Shown here piece after piece: positions 1 to 8,280 of a DNA stretch of 64,000 nt; the first letter of the stretch is position 1, and every line of letters starts with the position of its first letter. The position numbers and the translations under genes are program-made. Source of the DNA: Conyzicola nivalis (GTDB taxonomy: Bacteria; Actinomycetota; Actinomycetes; Actinomycetales; Microbacteriaceae); contig NZ_BMGB01000001.1 of the NCBI RefSeq assembly GCF_014639655.1, positions 1,256,882 to 1,320,881 of the forward strand, given 5' to 3'. The notes under the pieces are model-generated. The model ran no database searches and was not told the DNA's origin. It saw only the letters and a program-made list of their open reading frames with translations.

Positions 1-940
1 CGAGCAGTTCGACGAGGGACCGCAGTCCGCCGTCGGCGCCGAACGCCTCGGTCGACGAGTCCATCATGGTGAAGGTGACACCGAGCAGGAAGAACAGCAG
101 CGGTTGGGCGGCGAGGATCCCCACCCACAGCCCGATCAGCCGCAGCCCGAACGAGCGCCTGGTCGGGTCGATGATCCAGACCAGACCGAGCGGTATCAGC
201 ACGCCCGTGAAATAGAGGGCGACGAACTGCAGCACGAGCATCAGCAGAACGAGGAAGAGACCGAGCAGCATGCCGAGCATCAACAGCACGGCGATCGGCA
301 TGCCGCCCGCGATCTCGGCGGGGTCCGCGTCGGCGATCATGGTCTGGAAGTCGTCGGTCACGGTGTCGACGGTGTCCTGGATGCCCCAGCTCACGAATAC
401 ATCGGAGAGGGAGTGGAAGAACGTCACGAGCATCATCCCCGCGGCGGGTCCGAAGATGGCGCCGAGCAGGAACGTGCCGAAGTAGAGGCCGAGCGAGTCG
501 ATGAGCTCGCGCCCCGACTGCCGGCCGCGCGCCGTGCGGATGAACTGTGGGAAGAGCAGGGCGACGGCCAGGAAGATGGCTGCGGCGAACGAGACCCGGT
601 AGGCGCTGATGAACCAGTCGGCGCTCAGGTCGGGAAGGGTCGCCTCGGTCAGCGCAGGCAGCACGTCGCCACTCAAGCCCGCCGCCGCGTCCTGCAGCAT
701 CGCGAAGGTGTTGCCCCAGGGGTCGGACATGTACGAGACGCCGCCTGGCGGGCCGTTGACCACGTCGCCGAGACCGCCGATGATGCTGCCGATGCCGTCG
801 GAGTCGCCTCCGGGGTCGCCGCCGGAGTCTCCGCCGCTCTCGCCGCCGAACTCGTCGCCGCCGAACTCGTCGGGGTCGACCTCGTCGAGGTCTTCCTCGA
901 ATCCCTCGTCGAAGTCGTCGTCGATCTCGAGCTCGGCCAT
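1..940 (-). CDS. VirB6/TrbL-like polytopic membrane protein, partial (3' end beyond window)
   Basis: About 313 codons are visible and the C-terminus is cut by the window edge. The ATG at 940 overlaps the TGA of the upstream gene (TGATG), so the two are translationally coupled. Residues 1-55 are acidic and Gly/Ser-rich (repeated GGDS/GGES), then come hydrophobic segments near 111-133, 147-178, 212-255 (two helices) and 263-290. An acidic low-complexity tail followed by several long helices, just after a small two-helix protein and a single-anchor protein, resembles the VirB6/TrbL position in actinobacterial type IV secretion-like clusters. That role is inferred from architecture and order; no specific motif was recognised. 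It could instead be an unrelated multi-pass protein. Confidence 0.55.
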   Translation of the reverse strand, partial: MAELEIDDDFDEGFEEDLDEVDPDEFGGDEFGGESGGDSGGDPGGDSDGIGSIIGGLGDVVNGPPGGVSYMSDPWGNTFAMLQDAAAGLSGDVLPALTEATLPDLSADWFISAYRVSFAAAIFLAVALLFPQFIRTARGRQSGRELIDSLGLYFGTFLLGAIFGPAAGMMLVTFFHSLSDVFVSWGIQDTVDTVTDDFQTMIADADPAEIAGGMPIAVLLMLGMLLGLFLVLLMLVLQFVALYFTGVLIPLGLVWIIDPTRRSFGLRLIGLWVGILAAQPLLFFLLGVTFTMMDSSTEAFGADGGLRSLVELL

Positions 941-1623
941 CAGCATCCCCCGCTGAACGGAGTGCCGATCGCGAACAGGTCTTCGGTCGTGCGGGTGCCC
1001 TCGGAGCGCACGAACGCCCACTGGTCGTTCTCCCACGCGACGGTGACGGTGATCGACCCCTTGAGCGTCGGGCTCAGCTCGCCGTCGGTGACGAGCGCGG
1101 TGCCGATCGACGCCGTCACGCTGTCGTCGTCGGCGGATTCGACGAAGTAGACGCCGGACACCGTGGACAGCCAGTAGGGCTCGTCCCGCTCGACCAGACC
1201 GCCGGAGAGGTCGGGTTCGGTCGCGAAGAAGGCGACGAGGTCGCGCGTGGGCGCCTCGGCGGAGAGAGACGACTGCTGCACCTGCTCGGCGCCCTCGGGG
1301 TAGGGGTACTGGTTCAGCCAGCGCACGAACGCGGCGGCGACCTCGACCGCTCCGCCCTCGGTCTGCCCGGCGGCGTCCTGAGCCGCCCGCACCATCGCCG
1401 CGTCTCTCGATTCGCCGCCCAAGCACCCCGTGGCCGCGGCGTCGGTCGGCTCTGCGGCGGTGGGCGACCCGTCCCGTCCGCCGGGCGAGTCGGTATTCTG
1501 CTGGCCGGCCGACGGCGCGTAGAGCCGCAACACGATCACGGTCGCCGCCACGACCACGACAACGACGAGCGCGCCGATGGCCACGGTGCGACCCCGTCGG
1601 GAGGTGCGTGGCTCGGCTCTCAT
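940..1623 (-). CDS. Single-anchor membrane protein, possibly VirB8/TcpC-like
   Basis: This 227-residue protein has a basic N-terminus (RTSRRGR) and one strong membrane helix at about 14-34, then an acidic, Pro/Thr-rich linker and an extracytoplasmic domain from about residue 75. That domain contains an AAAFVRWLNQYPYP stretch and several strands ending in WAFVRSEG, compatible with an NTF2-like fold such as VirB8/TcpC proteins use. It starts 9 bases after the small membrane gene at 1633-1959 and overlaps the multi-pass gene downstream by one base, so the three form one operon. The secretion assignment is inference from order and topology. A generic secreted domain is the alternative. Confidence 0.55.
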   Translation of the reverse strand: MRAEPRTSRRGRTVAIGALVVVVVVAATVIVLRLYAPSAGQQNTDSPGGRDGSPTAAEPTDAAATGCLGGESRDAAMVRAAQDAAGQTEGGAVEVAAAFVRWLNQYPYPEGAEQVQQSSLSAEAPTRDLVAFFATEPDLSGGLVERDEPYWLSTVSGVYFVESADDDSVTASIGTALVTDGELSPTLKGSITVTVAWENDQWAFVRSEGTRTTEDLFAIGTPFSGGC

Positions 1624-1632
1624 CGTCGTCGG

Positions 1633-1959
1633 CTAACCGAAGAGGGCGAGGATCGCGCCGACGATGACGCTGATCGCGGCAAGGAGTCCGAGGGACAGCG
1701 CCGCCCACGCGACGCGGAGGCGGGCGAGGCGGTACTCGTTGGGGTTCTGCGAGTTCGAGGCGCTCGCCATGCGCGTGATCCCGAGCAGCAGCACAACGAC
1801 GCCGATGACGATGCAGATGCCCCAGATGGCCGCGATGAGCTTCTGCCACAGCTCCGTGAACTCGACCCCGAACACGCCGAAGTCCGGCACGATCCCGTCG
1901 AGGGGATTGTCGATCGACTGCGCAATCCTGTGAAGCTGTTGGAGAAGCACGGCGCTCAC
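1633..1959 (-). CDS. Small two-helix membrane protein, VirB2/TrbC-like position
   Basis: The 108-residue protein has two hydrophobic helices, about 38-62 (LIAAIWGICIVIGVVVLLLG) and 83-107, joined by a short basic loop (RLARLR), after an amphipathic N-terminus. Small two-helix proteins of this size are typical of pilin-like VirB2/TrbC subunits or other small components of type IV secretion clusters. The listed start is GTG at 1959, but GGAAGGTGAG is better placed to serve the in-frame GTG at 1950, three codons in. It is first of a three-gene minus-strand operon running off the window. Function is inferred only from context. Confidence 0.5.
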   Translation of the reverse strand: MSAVLLQQLHRIAQSIDNPLDGIVPDFGVFGVEFTELWQKLIAAIWGICIVIGVVVLLLGITRMASASNSQNPNEYRLARLRVAWAALSLGLLAAISVIVGAILALFG

Positions 1960-2041
1960 CTTCCGGGGCAGAGTGTGTGACCTCTTCAGGCAGGGTAAAC
2001 CCGCCAGGGGGTAAAAGTCACGAGTGGTGGAGGCCTCGCGC

Positions 2042-3820
2042 TCAGGGGTAGACGGCGACGGAGCTCGGGCCGGTCCACTCGGCGCTCACCGTCGCGCCCG
2101 TGGAATTGACCACGTTGACGATCGAACCGTTGCCGCCGAGCGAGACCGTGAGCACTCCGTGGAATCTGACGCCCGGTACATCCGGAGCCTCGAAGGCACG
2201 CGCGGCCCGAACCGAGGGGTTCACGTTGAAGTAGCAGTAGCTTCCCCCTCCCCACACCTCGTGCCGGGTGACGCCGTCGGCGACCTTGTAGGCGGCGTAC
2301 CCGTCTTCGCCCTCGCTACGCCAGGAGTCCTGGTCGGGCGGGTCGTAGGGCATCTCGTTCTGGAAGAACACGGTGCGCCCGTTGTCGCCGTTCCAGACGA
2401 GCTGGTGCCGTTGGTAGTGCTCGACGAACAGGCCGGTCGCCACGACGTTCGCGCCGTTCACGACCACCCCGGTGTCGGCCGTGTTCGCGTCCCAGCCGAC
2501 GCCGTCGCCGTGGTCGGCCCGCCACGCCCAGATGTGGTCGATGATCACGTCGGCGCTGTCGACCACCAGGCTCGTCGTCGCCCGGCCCGGTCCCGCGCCG
2601 CCGATGCGGAAGTACACGTCCTGGATCGTGGTCGGGTTGGAGTCGTGCCTGGCGTCGGAGCCCTCTCCCCCGACCCGCAGCAGGACATCGCTGTTCTCGG
2701 CGCCGGCGTCGATGAGGAACCCGGCGAGCCGGACGCCGTCGACGTCGTCGACCGTCATGGCGTCGACTCCGCCCTCGGGCACGAGGGTCGGCAGGCCGAT
2801 GCCGAGCACGACGGTGTCGGCGCGTTCGACGGTGAGGGTCTCGTCGAGCCGGTAGACCCCGGGGGTGAGGAACAGGTTGAGCCCGCGGTCGAGGGCGGCG
2901 TTGATCTCGGCCGCCGTGTCGGTGGGTCGCGCGACGAAGAACCGGTCGATGCCGAGCGAGGTGCCCGCCGTCTCGCCGCCCGTCCAACTGGCGCCGGACG
3001 AATCGCGGCGCAGGTCGGGCAGGAACACGCGGTAGTCGCCGCCGTCGTCGACGTAGAGGAACGGCTTCTCCCGCGCAGCCGGCGTGGCGCCGAGCACCGT
3101 GAACGGAGGGTCGGGGAACGACTGCGGCGGCGCGCCCGACACCCCTGAGAAGACCATGTTCCACGAGGCGCCCTCCCAGCCGCCGAACTCGCTCTCGCGA
3201 GAGAACCACTGTTGTTGGGATCCGGATGACACGAGCCCGTCGATTTTCGAATCGGCAATGTAGCCCCCGCTCGCCCAGCCCGACCCGCTCGGGTACAGGT
3301 CAAGGGCGCCGCGCACGTGCACCCGGCGCATTGGCGCCGCCTGCGCGACCGCCCATCGATTGGCGTCCGCGCCGGGGGCGACCGCGAGGTTCTCGACCGA
3401 GCGCCAGAAGTTCTGGGTGGCGTTGCCGTCGAACCACTGCGCGTCCACGCGCACCTGGCCGTTGACGGTGACGTCGTCCGGCGAGAGCCCGAGCCCCAGG
3501 ACCGACGTGTAGAAGCCCACGTCGATCGTGGCGTCGTAGCTGCCCGGCTTCAGCAGGATGGCATCACGCCGCTCGCCGAACTGGTTCGTCTCCTGGGCGT
3601 CGAACACGGGGTCGACCGCGGACCGGATCTCGTCGCCGGTCATCGTCGGGTCGAGGATGGTGACGTTGGGGCCGAAGTCCGGTTCGCCGCCCGTCGGCGC
3701 TGCCGTGTCGGTGGGCTCGTCCCGCGGGCCGCCGACGGCCAGTACCAGCGCTATCCCCGCGACGACGAATCCCACGGCGAGCGCCGCCAGTAGAACCCTG
3801 AACGCCTTTTCGCCCGGCAT
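2042..3820 (-). CDS. Membrane-anchored right-handed beta-helix protein (family often mislabelled 'adenylyl cyclase')
   Basis: This 592-residue protein has an N-terminal anchor at about 7-30 (VLLAALAVGFVVAGIALVLA), an acidic Thr/Pro linker, then repeated beta-strand turns: ILLKPGSYDATIDVGFYTSVLGLG, typical of pectate-lyase-like helices, and a second array from about residue 290 (LFLTPGVYRL, TVVLGIGLPTLVP, VVIDHIWAWRADHGDG). Actinobacterial and fungal relatives are secreted and are often annotated as adenylyl cyclase or coagulation factor 5/8 domain proteins; the fold resembles GH55-type glucanases. I see no cyclase motif. ATG 3820 is chosen over GTG 3826 because GAGG lies at a good distance from it. 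It is divergent from the GH3 gene, which suggests a joint role in glycan breakdown (inference). Confidence 0.75.
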   Translation of the reverse strand: MPGEKAFRVLLAALAVGFVVAGIALVLAVGGPRDEPTDTAAPTGGEPDFGPNVTILDPTMTGDEIRSAVDPVFDAQETNQFGERRDAILLKPGSYDATIDVGFYTSVLGLGLSPDDVTVNGQVRVDAQWFDGNATQNFWRSVENLAVAPGADANRWAVAQAAPMRRVHVRGALDLYPSGSGWASGGYIADSKIDGLVSSGSQQQWFSRESEFGGWEGASWNMVFSGVSGAPPQSFPDPPFTVLGATPAAREKPFLYVDDGGDYRVFLPDLRRDSSGASWTGGETAGTSLGIDRFFVARPTDTAAEINAALDRGLNLFLTPGVYRLDETLTVERADTVVLGIGLPTLVPEGGVDAMTVDDVDGVRLAGFLIDAGAENSDVLLRVGGEGSDARHDSNPTTIQDVYFRIGGAGPGRATTSLVVDSADVIIDHIWAWRADHGDGVGWDANTADTGVVVNGANVVATGLFVEHYQRHQLVWNGDNGRTVFFQNEMPYDPPDQDSWRSEGEDGYAAYKVADGVTRHEVWGGGSYCYFNVNPSVRAARAFEAPDVPGVRFHGVLTVSLGGNGSIVNVVNSTGATVSAEWTGPSSVAVYP

Positions 3821-3891
3821 GGGCACCTCGCATCTCGACCGTCGACCTCGTCGGTGAGGCCGATTCTGCCACGACCGACCGCGGAGTCAAA

Positions 3892-3951
3892 CGAATTCGC
3901 GAAGGAGATTCGCTTGATCAGTTGACAGCCCGGCCGAAGTGCGAGTACCAC
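3892..3951 (+). promoter_or_regulatory. GH3 gene promoter with adjacent inverted repeats
   Basis: A consensus -35 TTGACA lies at 3922-3927, with a weak TACCAC 18 bases later. Just upstream are CGAATTCG (3892-3899) and GCGAA-GGAGA-TTCGC (3899-3913), overlapping palindromes that could be an operator for a sugar-responsive regulator. The regulator is not in this window. Confidence 0.4.
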
Positions 3952-4036
3952 AGGGGGTTATCCAAACCGTGCCGGATTTTCGGCCCAGGTGGGTGGGTGT
4001 GTTCGGTCACGGGTCCGTCCTCAATGTGGAGGGCTC

Positions 4037-6736
4037 ATGAAAATTCAAAACCAGTCAAGTCGATCGCGCTCACGGGGAGTCCGCATCGTCGTCGGGGCGG
4101 CAGTCGCCTCCCTCGTCATAACCGTTGTACCCACCACCGCCGCTCTCGCGGTCGACGGGCCGTGGATGAACACCGCCCTGTCGCCCGATCAGCGCGCGGT
4201 GCTCCTCCTGCAGGCGATGACCCTCGAAGAGAAGGTCGAACTGATGACCGGCGACCAGGGCGAAGGTCCGGGCGGCTTCTACAACGGCCCGATCGAACGC
4301 CTCGGCATTCCAGAACTGAGCATGGCCGACGCCACGGGAGGCATCGGCTCCCGCGGCTGGCTGCTCCCCGAGACCGCCGACACCGCGACCCAGATGCCGG
4401 TGAACCTCGCGCTCGCCGCGACCTGGGATCCCCAGCGTGCGCGCGACTACGCGGGTGTCGTCGGCGACGAGGCGCGTCAGACGGGCCACGAGGTATTGCT
4501 CGGACCCAACTCCGACCCCACGCGAAATCCCTTCTGGGGCCGGCAGGCCGAGTCCGCCAGCGAAGACCCCGAACTGAACTCCGCGATGGTCGTCCCCTTC
4601 GTGCAGGAGGTGCAGGAACGCGGCGTGATCGCGAACCTCAAGCACTACGCGGCCTACACGCAGGAGGTGAACCGCGGGATCGGCCAGAACGTCATCGTCG
4701 ACGAGCGGGCCCTCCGCGAGGTGCATGTCGCGGCCTACGAGGCCGCCATCCGTGAGGCCAACCTCGGTTCGGTGATGTGCGCGTTCAACAAGGTCAACGG
4801 CGTCTACGCGTGCGAGAACCGGCAGCTGCTCACCGAGTTCCTGCGCGAGCAGATGGGCTTCACCGGGTTCGTGCTGACCGACTTCGGGGCATCCCACTCC
4901 ACCGAGGGCTCGATCCAGGCCGGGCTCGACATGGAGACCGGCATCGACGTGTTCTACGGCCAGGCGTTGCTCCGGGCCGTGCAGGAGGGCCGCGTGCCCG
5001 AGGCGCTCGTCGACCAGTCGGTGCTGCGCATCCTGCGCACCATGTTCGACAGGGGGATCTTCGACAACGACTACTCGCTGACGTCGATCCCGGTCGCCGA
5101 ACACGGGGCGGTCGCCCGCGAGGTCCAGGAGGACGCCATCACCCTGCTGAAGAACGAGGGTGAGACGCTTCCGCTGAACGAGGACGAGGTCGATTCGATC
5201 GCGGTGATCGGGGCGGATGCCACGGTGCCCGGTGCGCTCGGAGGTTCGGCCTACGTGCTGCCCACCTACGAGGTCTCGCTCCTCGACGCCATGCGGGCGA
5301 GGGGCAGGGAGATCGGCGCCGACGTGCGCTACGAGCAGGGCAACGACCCGGTGAACAGCGCGACGATGATCGAGCCCGCCGACATGACGGCAATCCCGTC
5401 GTCGGTGCTGCGGCCGGAACGGGGAATCGGCGACGGACTGACCGCCCGCTACTTCCCGAACGCCGACTGGAGCGGGGCGACCGGACTCACCCGCACCGAG
5501 GCGCAGGTGCTCTACGACACCGGCTTCACCTCGTCGCCCGCCTTCGCCAACCTCATCGCGTTCCAGTCGCCGCCGACACCGATCCTCGCCGGGCTCAGCC
5601 CCGCGGGCACCGGCAACCAGTCGGTGCGGTACACCGGTTCGCTCGTCGCACCCAGCACCGGCAGCTACACGCTCGGCGGTACCGGGTGGGGTGAGGCCCG
5701 GGTCTGGCTCGACGACCAGCTCGTCGTCGAGATGACCGGCGAAGACGGACGGCGCGACGTGCGTTCGTCGGCGCTCGAGCTGCAGGCGGGACAGGAATAC
5801 CGGCTCCGCGTGGAATACACGCAGAACCGACCCCTCGTGGCGCTGCAGCCGGGCACCTTCGTGCTGCAGTGGTCGACACCCGAGGACGCGGTCGCCCCGT
5901 CGGTGGCTCGCGCGGCGCAGGCCGCCGGGAGTTCCGACGTCGCAGTCGTGTACGTGAGAACGTACGAGGGCGAGGAACGCGACCGCGTGTCGCTGAAGCT
6001 GCCGCAGAACGCCGAGCAGCTGATCCGGGAGGTCACGGAGGCCAACCCGAACACGGTCGTCGTGCTCGGCAGCGGCGGGGCGGTGACGATGCCGTGGCTC
6101 GACGAGGCCCCTGCGGTGCTGCAGAGCTACTACGGCGGGCAGGAAGAGGGCAACGCACTCGCGACGATCCTGTTCGGCGACGAGGACCCGTCGGGCCACC
6201 TGCCGGTCTCCTACCCGCGCAGCGAGGACGAACTGCCGCCTGGCGTGCAGAACCCGTGGCTCGACGACATCGACGTCGAGTTCTCCGAGGGGGTGAACGT
6301 CGGCTACCGGGGATACCTCGCCGGTAACGTCGACCCGCTGTTCGCCTTCGGACACGGACTCTCGTACAGCGAGTTCCAGCTCGACCGGCTGCGCGTCGAC
6401 AACAACATCCGGGTGACCGGAAGCGACGACACCGTCGACGTGCGGGCCCGGCTGCGCAACACCGGCGATCGCGACGGCACCGAGGTGGTTCAGGTCTACC
6501 TCGGCCCGCTACCCGGCGGCATCGACTCGCCGCCGCTGAAACTGGCGGGGTTCGCCAAGGTCGACCTCGGCTCGGGTGACCGGCAGCAGGTGCGGATCAC
6601 CCTCGACAGGCGCGACTTCTCGTACTGGGACGCCGAGGCCGACGAGTGGGTCGTTCCGACCGGCCAGGTTCCCGTCTACGTCGGCACCTCGGCGGTCGAC
6701 GTCGAGCTGGCAGGCGCGGTGAGGGTGCGTAACTGA
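4037..6736 (+). CDS. Secreted GH3 beta-glucosidase with PA14 insertion
   Basis: This 899-residue glycoside hydrolase family 3 enzyme should release glucose (or a related sugar) from the non-reducing end of beta-glucosides outside the cell. A twin-Arg-free signal peptide ends near ALA-VDGPW at about residue 35. The N-terminal GH3 barrel carries LTDFGASHS, whose Asp282 is the expected nucleophile. A PA14 domain (about 465-610, starting GDGLTARYFPNADW) is inserted in the second GH3 domain, as in KmBglI-type enzymes, and a fibronectin III-like domain ends the protein (about 800-895). The start is ATG 4037 with GAGGG just upstream; a longer in-frame ATG at 3989 has no signal-peptide logic. It lies divergent to the beta-helix gene. 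Confidence 0.93.
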   Translation: MKIQNQSSRSRSRGVRIVVGAAVASLVITVVPTTAALAVDGPWMNTALSPDQRAVLLLQAMTLEEKVELMTGDQGEGPGGFYNGPIERLGIPELSMADATGGIGSRGWLLPETADTATQMPVNLALAATWDPQRARDYAGVVGDEARQTGHEVLLGPNSDPTRNPFWGRQAESASEDPELNSAMVVPFVQEVQERGVIANLKHYAAYTQEVNRGIGQNVIVDERALREVHVAAYEAAIREANLGSVMCAFNKVNGVYACENRQLLTEFLREQMGFTGFVLTDFGASHSTEGSIQAGLDMETGIDVFYGQALLRAVQEGRVPEALVDQSVLRILRTMFDRGIFDNDYSLTSIPVAEHGAVAREVQEDAITLLKNEGETLPLNEDEVDSIAVIGADATVPGALGGSAYVLPTYEVSLLDAMRARGREIGADVRYEQGNDPVNSATMIEPADMTAIPSSVLRPERGIGDGLTARYFPNADWSGATGLTRTEAQVLYDTGFTSSPAFANLIAFQSPPTPILAGLSPAGTGNQSVRYTGSLVAPSTGSYTLGGTGWGEARVWLDDQLVVEMTGEDGRRDVRSSALELQAGQEYRLRVEYTQNRPLVALQPGTFVLQWSTPEDAVAPSVARAAQAAGSSDVAVVYVRTYEGEERDRVSLKLPQNAEQLIREVTEANPNTVVVLGSGGAVTMPWLDEAPAVLQSYYGGQEEGNALATILFGDEDPSGHLPVSYPRSEDELPPGVQNPWLDDIDVEFSEGVNVGYRGYLAGNVDPLFAFGHGLSYSEFQLDRLRVDNNIRVTGSDDTVDVRARLRNTGDRDGTEVVQVYLGPLPGGIDSPPLKLAGFAKVDLGSGDRQQVRITLDRRDFSYWDAEADEWVVPTGQVPVYVGTSAVDVELAGAVRVRN

Positions 6737-6752
6737 CCGCCAGCACAGGCTG

Positions 6753-6782
6753 CCGCCCATCGCCCTCGGGGGCGGTGGGCGG
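6753..6782. terminator. Bidirectional hairpin between convergent genes
   Basis: CCGCCCATCGCC pairs with GGCGGTGGGCGG (one G-T pair) across a six-base loop. It lies between the ends of the GH3 gene and the LURP-one-like gene. There is no T-run. Confidence 0.6.
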
Positions 6783-6789
6783 CGGTGCG

Positions 6790-7377
6790 TCAGCGCGCGA
6801 GCAGGGCGTCCAGTGCGACGGCCATCGCGGCCGCCAACCTGAAATCGACGCGCTCGTCGTTGACGGTGACCGCGTAGCGGTCGCGCAGCGAGAACTGGCG
6901 CTCGCTCGTCATGACCACGGCACCGGTCTGCTTGTCGGTGAAGTCGAAGTGGAACGAAAAGGGCAGTTCGACGAAGCGTCGGAGGATCGCGACCACCTGG
7001 TTTCGCTCACGGCCGTAGGCATCGACGCCTCGGCCCGTGAGGTGGAAGCTGGACCGCAGCATGCTCGCCGCGAAGTCCTTCTGGAACGTGCCGAGCGGCG
7101 CGCCCGCCCCGTCGGTCACGTCGTAGACCGCTGCGAGGTCGAGCGCCTGACGCGCGCGGAACGAGAACACCGCGCGGGTGCGGGCCTCGTCGGCGTAGAA
7201 GGTCACCTGCTCCTTGAAGGCCATGCGCTTCTGCTGGGCGACCGCGAGGACGGCACCCTCGGTGCCGTCGGCGTTCGCCGCGCGGATCTCGTAGCGGTTC
7301 ACCATCATGGTGAGACGCTGCTTCACGAAGAAGCGGGGGACGTACTGGGCCGTGTGGGCATGCGGGGAGTCGGTCAC
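6790..7377 (-). CDS. LURP-one/tubby-like family protein
   Basis: The 195-residue protein matches the LURP-one-related (DUF567) pattern: a beta-barrel opening RFFVKQRLTMMVNRYEI, then VAQQKRMAFKEQVTFYADEARTRAVFSF blocks and a hydrophobic C-terminal helix (LAAAMAVALDALLAR). This fold is shared with tubby and phospholipid scramblases and may bind lipid; bacterial roles are not established. The GTG start at 7377 follows TAGGCT (7390-7385) by seven bases, so the message is probably leaderless. Its 3' end faces the GH3 gene across a shared hairpin. Confidence 0.8.
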   Translation of the reverse strand: MTDSPHAHTAQYVPRFFVKQRLTMMVNRYEIRAANADGTEGAVLAVAQQKRMAFKEQVTFYADEARTRAVFSFRARQALDLAAVYDVTDGAGAPLGTFQKDFAASMLRSSFHLTGRGVDAYGRERNQVVAILRRFVELPFSFHFDFTDKQTGAVVMTSERQFSLRDRYAVTVNDERVDFRLAAAMAVALDALLAR

Positions 7378-7404
7378 CCGCCAGAGCCTAGCGGTGCGCC
7401 GCGC

Positions 7405-7656
7405 CTAGAACCCGGGAGAGGTCTCGCACGTGAGCGGCGGCGTGTGATCGAACCGGGTGTAGAACGCGCGGCCGCTGGCGGGATCGGTACCCAGCAGGCA
7501 CCAATGGCCCGTGGCCGAGTGGAAGCTCACGACCTCGGGGTCGGTGACACAGGTCGGTGCCGCCGCCGCATCGGCGACGAACAGCACGAGGCACTCCCCC
7601 GTCGCACCCCACGGCGACGGTCCCTCGACCTCGGCGAGGTAAGAGCCAGCTATCAC
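7405..7656 (-). CDS. Small four-cysteine protein of unknown function
   Basis: An 83-residue protein that I do not recognise. It has four cysteines in separate strands (GECLVLF, PTCVTD, HWCLLG, LTCETS), no signal peptide and no membrane helix. The GTG start at 7656 is supported by a strong AGGGGG seven bases upstream, and codon use in this frame fits the neighbours. Upstream lies an AT-rich stretch with a perfect 12-bp palindrome (7723-7734). The spaced cysteines could bind metal or form disulfides, but this is a guess. Confidence 0.6.
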   Translation of the reverse strand: MIAGSYLAEVEGPSPWGATGECLVLFVADAAAAPTCVTDPEVVSFHSATGHWCLLGTDPASGRAFYTRFDHTPPLTCETSPGF

Positions 7657-7722
7657 GTTGTATCCCCCTGGACGGGCAATGGTCGTCGACCGGTCGGCCG
7701 CGCACCGGTCGGATGATCGCGG

Positions 7723-7734
7723 CTTGTTAACAAG
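7723..7734. promoter_or_regulatory. 12-bp palindrome upstream of the four-cysteine protein gene
   Basis: CTTGTTAACAAG is a perfect palindrome in an unusually AT-rich gap (7657-7840), 67 bases upstream of the GTG at 7656. It could be an operator; no cognate regulator is adjacent. Confidence 0.3.
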
Positions 7735-7840
7735 TTAGGCGTCGGGCGGACGCAAAACAATCTGTCTGCATGTTTTTTCTCAGGATTCGTCAGAACTTCT
7801 CGCTTGACCGTCCCGATGCGTCCCCCCGGCGAGCCGCGTG

Positions 7841-8113
7841 CTAGCGGCGGTAGCCCTCGCGCCCGTCGTTGTGCCGGGCGGCTCCCGAGTCGAGCAGGTG
7901 CCGGTAGCGCCGACGGAACATGAACATCAGGTAGAGCGTTAGCGGGATGACGATCACGAACCAGGCGGAAACGAGCCAGACGGGAATCCGGCCGGGGTCG
8001 GCCAGGGCGACCGCGCCGAACGCGATAGAGATCGCCAGCATCACCGCGGAGTTCGAGGACGCCCGGTGCGCGTCGTGCAGCGCTTCGTCGAGGTCCTCGG
8101 GTTCGTCGGTCAC
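7841..8113 (-). CDS. Small two-helix membrane protein
   Basis: A 90-residue protein with an acidic N-terminus (DEPEDLDEALHDA), two membrane helices at about 22-40 and 45-66 (VWLVSAWFVIVIPLTLYLMF), and a basic tail (RRRYRHLL ... REGYRR). GTG 8113 is chosen because the reading frame farther upstream loses sensible composition. No family was recognised. It is divergent from the large SCO7613-type membrane gene. Confidence 0.6.
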   Translation of the reverse strand: MTDEPEDLDEALHDAHRASSNSAVMLAISIAFGAVALADPGRIPVWLVSAWFVIVIPLTLYLMFMFRRRYRHLLDSGAARHNDGREGYRR

Positions 8114-8280
8114 CCGTCCATGGTCGCAGGCCCGGCCCGAGGGCACATTGACCCTTGCGCAACCGGATGATGCGGGGTTTTCCACAATCGACGATTGCTC
8201 CACATCTCGGCGGGTACCGCCGTCGCCGTGCGCCCGAGCGGCTAGCCTGAATCGATCACGACTCCCGGGAGCTGCGCACC

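Noticed and set aside
104-1150. Long plus-strand open frame at the left edge
   Set aside because: Content is low-complexity His/Gln/Arg/Glu; the minus strand gives coherent membrane proteins with start/stop overlaps.
2042-3820. Adenylyl cyclase function for the beta-helix protein
   Set aside because: No nucleotide-cyclase motif exists; the repeats and anchor indicate a surface beta-helix protein.
4070-6355. A 761-codon minus-strand open frame opposite the GH3 gene
   Set aside because: GH3 and PA14 motifs lie on the plus strand; the antisense frame shows no domain.
7681-7840. Possible horizontally acquired island because of AT-rich patch
   Set aside because: Only about 100 bases; no mobile genes, tRNA or direct repeats flank it.
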